Positions 32,630 through 41,000 of a DNA stretch of 64,000 bases are shown in pieces. Below the pieces are notes generated by a model. It did not search any database and was not told where the DNA came from. It saw nothing but the letters and a program-made list of their open reading frames with translations. The position numbers and the translations under genes were made by a program. The first letter of the stretch is position 1. Each line of letters opens with the position of its first letter. The DNA is from Leishmania mexicana MHOM/GT/2001/U1103 (taxonomy: Eukaryota; Euglenozoa; Kinetoplastea; Trypanosomatida; Trypanosomatidae): NCBI RefSeq assembly GCF_000234665.1, contig NC_018325.1, positions 262,501 through 326,500 of the forward strand, read 5' to 3'.

Positions 32630-35309
32630 GCGCCGGGCGTTGTGGCGAAGGGAAGGGCGCATAGGGGGTGGGTGGGGGAGGGAGGTGCTCACGCACAGTG
32701 AGGGAGGGGAAGGGAACTGCTTATAGTGAGGGGGAGAGGGATCGAGGCAGATACGTGCGCAGATCCCGGTGGTGAGGAGACGGCGTGTGCGCGTCTGAGC
32801 CCCCTCTCTCTGGCTCTTGTACGCCTTCGCCTCGTCTCCGATCCCGCTGCTTTTTCGTCTCTCCTGCCCGCTCGTGACCCCCTCCATCACCCGGCGGACA
32901 CCGTGCGCTCTGTTTTGTGCTTTACATTGTTGCTTTCCCATGGTATGGATGCTGATGATGTCGGTGATCTATGAGGGCTCTTCTTGACCATTCGAAATCC
33001 TTCCTCCATCCCACCGTGATGGCGGGTGAGGGTGTGGGGGAGGGGCGAGGGACGCACACGCACCCCTCTCAGTGCGTGGCACCTCAGGGACCAGTACCCT
33101 CTCTGTGGGAAAGACAGGCAGCCTCCTCCCCCACCCCCTGCCAAATGCCAGAGCCACTTCTGGTAGTGACGGAGTCAGGTGCCTACGCCGCAGGAGAGGG
33201 AGGTCAGAGCGATGCATCGCTGCTGGTGTCGGCGGTGGGGCCCTGGATGACGCTGCATCGGAGTGACCCGCGAGAGTGAGCACTATCTGTACCATCCACA
33301 TGGTGAGCAGGGTGTCACCGTGACGCGGGCGCCTCCCACCCCCGGCCCTCACACACCGCCCACTGGTGTGGGGAGCCTGGGCGCCACCGCGAGGGGGAGA
33401 CGCACCCGGTGGCGGCCGGCACGGTGAGGGCGCGAGTTGAGGCAGCGGCCGTGCTCTCCGACAGCTGGCTCGATGCATTGCTGTGGCAGGTGCGTGTGTG
33501 TGTCTACGGCTGCCATCGCACCACGCGAGGTTGGGCCTGTGACAGGGGTCGGAGGGAGGGAGGTGTGTGTGGCGGTGGAAGAATGTTGGTGCTCACGTTG
33601 TGCGGCAGTGACGTGGGACTCACCTTTACGACATGAGCCCGTTTCGCAGGCACAACTTGTGAACGGTGGGAGCGGGTGGAGAAGACGGACCCACTTGGCA
33701 GCGGCCACGCCGCATCGGTACGCTGCGTGGGGTTGGAGGGGGGCGAGATCTCGCGTTGGTGAGCCCACGGCATTGGGAGGCAACACACGGCATGTCATCA
33801 CCGCTGCTCCGTCCTACTCTCGGTCACTTCTCTTGTTCCCCATCGGCTGCCCCCTCCGCTGCCACCACCAAGTGGAACGTTCCACGCAGCCTTTGGCACC
33901 CCCTCCTCCAGTCCTCATCCCTCACCCGTATTTCCTGGTGCAGACGCTCGAGGAGTACATGATGTCCGTTGCGTGCGTGTGCGTGTATGTCTATGTGTAT
34001 GTGTGTGCTGTCGAGCGTCCATTGGACGATCTTGCTGTTGTTTTCTCGCGTTTACCTTTTTCCGGCGGGCCAATTCGGGCGCCGTAATGACGACATTAAC
34101 GAACGATGGGAGAATCTTGCTTTCCTATTTCGGTGGCCTTCTGTGATGTCCCTGGGCGGCTCTGCTTCCCTTCTGCCCCCCCCCCCCCCCGCTTTTGTAG
34201 GTGGTGGAGTCGGTTGTCCTCCGTCGAGCTCGAAAGGCGGTGCATGATGTTACCTCAGCATGTGATGTTGCCTCGGACCCACCACGCTGCGCCCGCACGC
34301 GGGCCGGCAGCTCACACCACGTTGCCCTCTTTTGGATACGAAACCGTGTACATGTTCTCCTCCCACCACATATGTTGGCGACCGATGCCGCTGTCTTCGT
34401 TGTGTGTCTCTGTGCTCCCCCACGTCGTCCTCGTTGCTGTCCCCCCTCCTCTGTCTTCCGGCATTGTTGTTCGTTGCGGGGCCCTGCCTGGTTCGCTGCC
34501 GCAGCATCCCCGTGTGTTTCTTGTTGTTACTGGCCTCCTCCCTCCCCCCGGTGTCGTGCTACAAAGCTCGAGCGATAGGAGTGGGGGGAAGGTTAGGAGC
34601 GACGTGTGTGTGTGGGCCAGACAGGGAGGGTGATTCTGCCAGGAGAGCGCTTGGGAGAGAGAGAGAGCGGGACTGGCTGAAGGCGCAGGAAGTGCTTCTT
34701 ACTACTGAACTCGTGAAGGCTGAGAGGCTGCAACTGATGCCTCATCAAGAGGCAAGGGTAGCGGTGGTGGTGGTGGGGCCAATGTTGGTCCCCTGCTCCC
34801 CCTTCCTCCGACTAACGCGGCGCTTGTGAGAAAGGCGAGAGAGGGGGAGGAAAAGATGAGGTGGAGAGGCGAGCAACACCTGCAGCAATGGAGGCCGCGG
34901 CGTCCGCTCTCATCCCTTTCTCAGCGGCGCTATCTCTGCTGCTTCCAGCGCCAAAAACAGCTACAAGACGGAAAACAGTCACCCGCACACGCACATGGGT
35001 GTAGTTCACTACCGGAAGATCACGCACGTGTGCCAGTCTTCGAGAGTCGAAAACGGACTGCCGCTGCTGCCGCGTCCACAACTTCTGTTCCTGTTTCACT
35101 ACCCGCTTCTCTTCGATATGGTACACACGCACACACGTGCACACCAGTCCCGTGTACCGCTGTTGCTGCTCATTCCTCAAAGCGTGCAACTCGCAGCGGC
35201 TTGTACAGGCCCTGGATGCGATCTCTTCGCCCCGCTTCTCTGTCTCCGAAACACCGAAAGCGAAGCCGGCGCACGGCTGCGAGGGCAACCGAGAGTAAAA
35301 AACTGACGG
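32630..35309. other. Spacer with SIDER-like copy 3
   Basis: Apart from the SIDER-like element, it holds CT-rich sequence, a C run near 34180-34194 and a GT run near 34600. Translated frames overlapping the repeat share its sequence with copies 1 and 2 and are not genes. Likely acceptor for the next gene: AG at 35259-35260 after a CT tract. Confidence 0.6.
33007..33617 (+). mobile_element. SIDER-like retroposon remnant, copy 3 (longest)
   Basis: About 610 nt in the probable 3' UTR of the methionine aminopeptidase gene. It matches copies 1 and 2 on both sides and carries an extra 136 nt (33394-33529) they lack. The segment is bordered by CGCGAG at 33388-33393 and 33524-33529. Most likely this copy keeps the ancestral structure and the other two lost the segment between the direct repeats. 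Confidence 0.6.
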
Positions 35310-36269
35310 ATGATGCTCCGCCTCTCACGCCGCCGTCTCGCCGCGTCCACTGGCGGCTTCTCGTCCGCCGCCTTCACCGGCGACGACGGCGGCACCTACG
35401 AGAGACGCAAGGGTGAGCAGGAGCGGCTGAAGCGCGATCATCAGCAGGAGGGCGCGGAGGCGCAGGAACGGCAGCCCCACAACGGAGGTGATGCCCAGCA
35501 CGCAGGCACACCTGTATCTGTCTCGATGTCATCATCGTCCTTCTGGGAGGAGCCGTGCTCCCCAAGTGGGTTTCACGGCACAAGGGGCAGCAGCAGCAGT
35601 GGCAGTGGCACCGCCGCCAATACTGCTGCAGCCGATGCGCCCCTTGCGCGACCGACGATTGACACGTACCGCGCGATGACAGACAGCGAGCTTATCGAGA
35701 CACTGCGGACCCGCGACGAACAGATTCATCAACTACGTGCTATCTACGAGGGCTTCCACTACGAGGCGGACAAGCACTTTCGAAAAATGATCTTTGACTA
35801 CCACGACAAGACGATGCAGCTGTCGCAGGTACACGGGCGCATGCAGCAGGCCTCGCTGCAGATCAACCGCGAGGCCCTTTCGAAGATGCGTGATGAGCAG
35901 GATATGATGACACGCGACAAGCGCATCATCTTCACCATCTGCACGCTATGGACGCTTATCTTCTGGGTGTGGGTACGCCGTCACTACGTGAAGCGGCGTG
36001 AGCTGGAGCTGGAGCCGCTGGATGGGCGGGAGTGGGCGCAGATGAGTCCCTCCGTCACCGGCGCCGGCAGCTACAACGAGAACGTTTTTGGCAGCAACAA
36101 GCGCAATGCGCGTTTTACTGAGACGGCGTGGGAGCGCGAACTGCGCGAGCGCCGTGAGGCGCAAAACCTGCGAGACCAGGAGGCCGCCCTTCTTCGGAAC
36201 CAGATGGAGCTGCAGAAAGCTGTGGCGGCGCAGCGGGGGCAGCCGCAAGCGTGTGCTGGTGACTCTTGA
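35310..36269 (+). CDS. Predicted mitochondrial membrane-anchored coiled-coil protein
   Basis: 319 aa, family not recognised. The N-terminus MMLRLSRRRLAAS is basic, amphipathic and acid-free, resembling a mitochondrial presequence. A Ser/Gly-rich disordered stretch (about 70-110) follows. Residues 118-200 are helical and coiled-coil-like (SELIETLRTRDEQIHQLRA, then a Met/Gln/Lys-rich segment). A single hydrophobic segment IIFTICTLWTLIFWVWV at about 206-222 is followed by Arg/Lys (RRHYVKRR). The C-terminus has another helix rich in Glu/Arg. Consistent with a single-pass inner or outer membrane protein with a coiled-coil domain; this is inference. Two adjacent ATGs (35310 and 35313) are possible starts. 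5' UTR about 49 nt. Confidence 0.8.
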   Translation: MMLRLSRRRLAASTGGFSSAAFTGDDGGTYERRKGEQERLKRDHQQEGAEAQERQPHNGGDAQHAGTPVSVSMSSSSFWEEPCSPSGFHGTRGSSSSGSGTAANTAAADAPLARPTIDTYRAMTDSELIETLRTRDEQIHQLRAIYEGFHYEADKHFRKMIFDYHDKTMQLSQVHGRMQQASLQINREALSKMRDEQDMMTRDKRIIFTICTLWTLIFWVWVRRHYVKRRELELEPLDGREWAQMSPSVTGAGSYNENVFGSNKRNARFTETAWERELRERREAQNLRDQEAALLRNQMELQKAVAAQRGQPQACAGDS

Positions 36270-37201
36270 TGCATGCAAGAGAGGAGGAGGAGGGAGAGAT
36301 GTGCACGACGATAATGCGCGAGTACGTGAGGCGCTCTCGTACACTTCTTACACACCTCCGCCTCGTCCTATTCCTCCGTGGGCGGTACTGGAGGACGTCC
36401 TCTCGTTCTACCCCGCGGCCCTTCTCCAGCCGCTGCGCATGCGTCTGTCTGCGCGCTCATCGCAGACCCGCAGCACGAGGAGCGAGAGGGAAAGACCCAC
36501 CACTGGAGGCAAGGGAGGTCGCGAAGCGCACGCAAGGGTGCGGGAAAGGAGAGTTGTATGGGTGGAGGAGGAGGGGGGGGACCCAGCGTCCCTCGCCCTC
36601 GGTGGAGACGAAGGCCGAGGGGAGGCGGGGGGGGCCTCTCGGTCTGCAGGATGGCGCTGCACTACGGTTTTTGCACGCCGCGCGCACTTTTCAGGATGCG
36701 TGGGCGTGTGTGTTCACTACTGCACTGCAGATGTTTGCAACTCTCGCTTCCCGTCTCCTGGCATTGCTCCATGCACGCGCACACGCACGCACGCGCACAA
36801 GAAAAACACAAGACAGCTCCCCGTATGGAGGCACTCGGCGCGGTCCTGCTCTCACCATCTCCCCTCTCTCTTTCCATCCGAATCTACACGGCTGCACATC
36901 ACTGTTTCTCGGGAGGGCGTGCTTCCACGTGATGCCGACCTCATCCATCGTCGTCGTCGCTGCGCCTCCTAACCGGACAACGGGATTGACGTGTGCGTGC
37001 ACCCATAAGTGTACACATGTGTAAGTCCACATCACAACGGCTCAACGACCTTGCTCGATCCATTCTCCCTCCGCCTTTCCCTCCCTCCCTCGCTCTCGCT
37101 CTCGCTCTTGCTCGCTTTGAATCCTCGCTTGCCCTCACGTGTATGGAAGCAACCGTTGTCCATCAGGCCCCACCTCTCTTTTCCTTCACCTTCGTTATCC
37201 C
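36270..37201. other. Spacer 5' of HGPRT
   Basis: No gene supported. CA/GC-rich repeats near 36775-36800 and a long CT tract (about 37060-37125). Confidence 0.6.
37148..37149 (+). promoter_or_regulatory. Predicted spliced-leader acceptor AG for HGPRT
   Basis: First AG after the long CT tract at about 37060-37125. It excludes the upstream in-frame extension of the open frame and yields a 52-nt 5' UTR, supporting the ATG at 37202. Prediction only. Confidence 0.5.
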
Positions 37202-37837
37202 ATGAGCAACTCGGCCAAGTCGCCCTCCGGCCCCGTCGGTGATGAGGGGCAGCGCAACTACCCGATGTCAGCTCGTACCCTCGTCACACAGGAGCAGGTG
37301 TGGGCCGCCACGGCGAAGTGCGCGAAGCGGATTGCAGAGGACTACAAGAGTTTTAATCTAACGGCCGACAACCCGCTCTACCTGCTGTGCGTGCTCAAGG
37401 GGAGCTTCATCTTCACGGCCGACCTCGCCCGTTTTCTCGCCGACGAGGGTGTCCCGGTGAAGGTGGAGTTCATCTGCGCTAGCTCGTACGGCGCGGGCGT
37501 GGAGACGTCGGGTCAGGTGCGCATGCTTCTCGACGTGCGCGACTCCGTGGAGAATCGCCATATTTTGATTGTCGAGGACATCGTTGACAGCGCCATCACG
37601 CTGCAGTATCTGATGCGGTTCATGCTCGCCAAGAAGCCGGCCTCGCTCAAGACGGTGGTGCTGCTGGACAAGCCGTCGGGGCGCAAGGTGGAGGTGCTGG
37701 TCGACTACCCCGTCATCACGGTCCCGCACGCGTTTGTGATTGGCTACGGCATGGACTTCGCCGAGTCGTACCGCGAGCTGCGCGACATCTGCGTGCTCAA
37801 GAAGGAGTATTACGAGAAGCCGGAGAGCAAAGTGTAG
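37202..37837 (+). CDS. HGPRT: Hypoxanthine-guanine phosphoribosyltransferase
   Basis: 211 aa, the length known for Leishmania HGPRT. It converts hypoxanthine and guanine, with PRPP, to IMP and GMP. Leishmania lacks de novo purine synthesis, so salvage is essential. Visible: CVLKGSFIFTADL (PPi loop), the flexible loop with SYG, the PRPP-binding motif ILIVEDIVDSA with Glu125-Asp126, then the conserved Lys in LLDKPSGRK and the base-binding HAFVIGYGMDF. The C-terminal tripeptide SKV is a PTS1-type signal, consistent with glycosomal location. The enzyme also activates allopurinol in Leishmania. XPRT lies 2.4 kb downstream on the same strand; the two are likely ancient tandem duplicates. Start chosen to give the known N-terminus MSNSAKSPSG. 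Confidence 0.98.
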   Translation: MSNSAKSPSGPVGDEGQRNYPMSARTLVTQEQVWAATAKCAKRIAEDYKSFNLTADNPLYLLCVLKGSFIFTADLARFLADEGVPVKVEFICASSYGAGVETSGQVRMLLDVRDSVENRHILIVEDIVDSAITLQYLMRFMLAKKPASLKTVVLLDKPSGRKVEVLVDYPVITVPHAFVIGYGMDFAESYRELRDICVLKKEYYEKPESKV

Positions 37838-39118
37838 CGCTGACGAGTTACCGCTCGTGTCGGCTGGCACACTTTGCCCGCCTCTCTCCCTCTCTCTGCG
37901 CTCTTTCACGGACACGCACACCGGCATGCCGGCAAGCGTGCACGTGGGATGGTGAAGGGGGCGAGGCCGCCAGTCACGGCTGCGGCTGCGCACACAAGTG
38001 GAGCCGACCACACCACGCGCGGCCTTTTCTTCGTTCTCTTACTTCTTCTTACCCCATTTGTGGTCTCAGCGGTGCTGTTACGGAGTAGGGAGAGGAGGAT
38101 GGATGGCGAGCGAACCTGCGAGTGGGCGAGGGGAGGTGCGGGGCGGGAGCTGTACACGATGCCGCGACGCAGGCACATTGGCAGACCTTCTGCATGGGCC
38201 AGCACAAGGTAGGCGAAAGGCTGGGGTGGTGCAGGGGGGAGGGGCGGATGTGGCGTAGTGTCGTAAAGACTCAGGTGAGGGTGATGCTGAAGCGGGGCGA
38301 GGGGTGAGGGAGAACCGCGTATGCGGCGGCCATGACGCACGTGGTATGCGCCTGTTCAACCTGGCGCATCTGCTCAGCTCCACTGGGCTGCGCCGTGTTT
38401 TGCTCCTCCCCCTGATAGTTCCCTTGGCTACCCCTGTGCACATGTGTACGTTCTTCGCTGTCCCGCCGCCTCTTTTTTCCTGCAAGCCCTCTGCCTCTGT
38501 ACTGCCCCCCCCCCCCCCGCCGCCCTTCCCTTTCCTCTGTTCTCGCAATACTCGATCCCATGTTATCGATATATATATATATATATAACGTCCTCCATCC
38601 CCACCGGCTTCCCCTCCCCTCCCCCATCGCTCCACCGGCGCCTCTCCTTTCCGCTCGAGATGTTGACCTTCTGAGTAACAGAGCATGACCGAGAAAATAA
38701 AAATGAGAAGAGAGCACCCCCCCTCCCCCCCTCCACACACAAGATGCCCCCCACCGACCTCCGTGATGCCACTCATCACAGACGTGGCTGTGGCGGCGGC
38801 TACTCTTCTTGCGGATGCGAATAAGTGATATCGTGTAGGTGGTCAACACACCAGGGCGTGTGTGTGTGCGTGTTTTCATGTCTAACGGACCCTACACACG
38901 TACATGCGTACACACGTGCTCATTATATTTCCTCGCCGATGGCAACGATTTTTCTTTGTCTAAAACTTTAACAAGGCAGGAGAGATGTTGATATCACACA
39001 ATCTTTGGCCATGTTCATGCATGTGCGCACGTGTTGAGGCATCCCGCATGCGAATAGACCCCCCCCCCCACCGGGGGGAAGCGAGGGGAAGGGGTGGGGC
39101 GTGGGTGGGGGAGGGAGC

Positions 39119-39411
39119 TCACCAGCTGCGCCACGGCGGCCTGGGCGAGGTTGCGCAGTGCCATCGGTGGCACGCCCCAGAAGAGCTGCACCTGAATCGT
39201 CGTCCCGCGACTGTAGGCAGGGAACAGCTTGCGCTCCTGCGCCAGCTCCCACACGGCGTGCTCCATCAGCGGCAGTGCGCGCGTGGGGTTGTGCTGCACT
39301 GCTCCAAAGAGCACGCCGCTGAACTGCTGGAGGTGCAGCATCTGGAACTCCACGTAGTGCAGCCCAGCCGACAAGTTGCTCCGCAGCATGTCCATGTACA
39401 GAAACTCGTGA
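39119..39411 (-). pseudogene. Antisense MCM5-like N-terminal coding fragment at gap edge
   Basis: The minus strand reads from the gap edge HEFLYMDMLRSNL, LHYVEFQMLHLQQF, then NPTRALPLMEHAVWELAQE and ends ALRNLAQAAVAQLV. This follows the order of the N-terminal domain of the replicative helicase subunit MCM5 (a YRDEL-like segment, then Y-IE--M--L--F, then a P---L-L-E-A-E-A segment, then S-RSL---HLV). Codon choice is GC-rich at third positions, like neighbouring genes. Homology stops at LV, just where MCM5 would continue with a PGI-type segment, and C-rich noncoding sequence follows. The rest of the gene is absent from the window. All other genes here are on the opposite strand. It is either a misplaced contig end or a genuine inserted fragment. 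About 98 codons. Confidence 0.6.
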
Positions 39412-39511
39412 NNNNNNNNNNNNNNNNNNNNNNNNNNNNNNNNNNNNNNNNNNNNNNNNNNNNNNNNNNNNNNNNNNNNNNNNNNNNNNNNNNNNNNNNN
39501 NNNNNNNNNNN
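39412..39511. other. Assembly gap of exactly 100 N
   Basis: One hundred consecutive N, the usual placeholder for a gap of unknown length. The true distance and content between HGPRT and XPRT is therefore unknown. Confidence 0.99.
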
Positions 39512-40077
39512 TTCTCTCTCTGCTTGTGTGCGTGTGTGTATACGCGTGCACGCAAGCTTATTCATGCATGTACGTGTAGAACGGGTTGCTGTGTCTCTGG
39601 TGCCTTCCCTCCTTTTCCTGTTCCTGTCTTACTGGCGGTCTCGCCGCCTTGCCTGTGTGCATGCACACATTCTCGTGGCGAGAACACACACGCACGCACA
39701 AGGTGGCGCTGGTACGAGCTTACAACACACAGGCAGGCACGCTCTGCCGGATACAGAGCCAGCGGAGAGGTGCACCAATGAGAGAGGCTGTAGAGCCTGC
39801 AGAATGGACTCATGAAAAGACGGCGTTTGCAGAGGGGTGCGGGCGTGCCATCTGTCCAAACATGTGCTACCCCCCTCCCTCCCCTCGACGCAAGATAGAC
39901 GACCTTCCGCTTTCCCTCTGTCGCTCGCCCGTTTCCTCGAAACGCACGAGGCACACATGCTGAAGAGTGGTGACATGGCCTCTCCCTACTCTCTCTTCCC
40001 CTCTTCTCTCTCCTCATGGCACGGCACTGCTTCATGCGCGGCGTGGGCGCTTGTGCTTTTCTTCTGATACACGGTCG

Positions 40078-40078
<1 letters not shown>

Positions 40079-40103
<25 letters not shown>
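40079..40103 (+). repeat. CA dinucleotide microsatellite
   Basis: About 12 CA units, 143 nt 5' of the predicted XPRT splice acceptor. Confidence 0.8.
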
Positions 40104-40110
<7 letters not shown>

Positions 40111-40283
40111 CACCTTACCCAACACGCACGAATATCTGCACACATTCTCGGGCACCGATCCGTACATCAGGAAGAAGGCCCTCCCCCCTCCCCCCGCGCG
40201 CACTTCACTTCCGCTCCCGCTCTGTCCGACTAAAACTGCTGCACAGCACACGCGCACGCAACGGAGCGATAGACACGACAGCA

Positions 40284-41000
40284 ATGCTACCAAGCCACAG
40301 TTGTAAAGGTTTCGTGGATGCCCAGGGCAGGGTCTTCGTGGATGGCCGCGAGTACCCCATGGCATCTGGCATTGTCGCCACGGAGGACGTGATCCAGACC
40401 AGGATCAAGGCCATGGCGCACACAATCGCGAAGGACTACAAGTTGCTCGGCCACCGCGACGTTCGTCTGTCACCCAGCACGGCGGCCGCCGCGGAGGCGG
40501 CGGAGGCGCCGATCAGCTACGACAACCCGCTCATCATCATCTCCGTGCTCAAGGGCAGCTACATCTTTACATCCGACTTCATCCGCTACCTTGGCGACTG
40601 CGGGCTGCCGCACGTTGTCGACTTCGTGCGCTTGGCCTCGTACAACTCGGGCACAAAGAGCACCGGCCAGATCTCGATGTTGGCAGGTCTCAAGTTCGAG
40701 AATCTACGCGGCAAGCACGTACTGATCGTCGAGGATGTGTGCGACTCGGGGCGCACGCTCCACTTCCTGCGCGATTACATAATGGAGAAGTTCCAGCCCA
40801 AGAGCATCAAGACACTCGTGATGGTGAACAAAGAACCGGCGGCGCGCAAGGTGGACTTCGATCCGGAGTACTTCTGCCTTGCCGGCCCCAACAAGTACAT
40901 TGTCGGATACGGGTTCGAGGTGAATGATCGCTACCGTGACTTGCGTCACATCTTCATCCTGCGGGACGGGGAGGCGACCCGCTACCCTAACAAGCTCTGA
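40284..41000 (+). CDS. XPRT: Xanthine phosphoribosyltransferase
   Basis: 238 aa. It converts xanthine, with PRPP, to XMP. This enzyme is largely specific to Leishmania and relatives and absent from mammals. The fold matches HGPRT: VLKGSYIFTSDFIRYL, SYNSGTKSTG, the PRPP motif VLIVEDVCDSG with Glu150-Asp151, and MVNKEPAARKVDF followed by NKYIVGYGFEVND. The N-terminal extension MLPSHSCKGFVDAQG and the Ala/Glu-rich insert (about 70-74) fit XPRT rather than HGPRT. The C-terminus is NKL, a plausible but less usual PTS1-type tripeptide (AKL is what I recall for L. donovani), so glycosomal targeting is likely. Tandem with HGPRT. Confidence 0.97.
   Translation: MLPSHSCKGFVDAQGRVFVDGREYPMASGIVATEDVIQTRIKAMAHTIAKDYKLLGHRDVRLSPSTAAAAEAAEAPISYDNPLIIISVLKGSYIFTSDFIRYLGDCGLPHVVDFVRLASYNSGTKSTGQISMLAGLKFENLRGKHVLIVEDVCDSGRTLHFLRDYIMEKFQPKSIKTLVMVNKEPAARKVDFDPEYFCLAGPNKYIVGYGFEVNDRYRDLRHIFILRDGEATRYPNKL

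Larger units (their letters stand above)
37838..40283. other. HGPRT-XPRT spacer with assembly gap
   Basis: No intact gene. It contains a C run (38505-38518), a TA run near 38570-38587, an antisense MCM5-like fragment (39119-39411), the 100-N gap, a CA run (40079-40103) and a CT/C-rich tract near 40180-40228 with an AG at 40245-40246, which is the likely XPRT acceptor (5' UTR about 37 nt). Confidence 0.6.
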
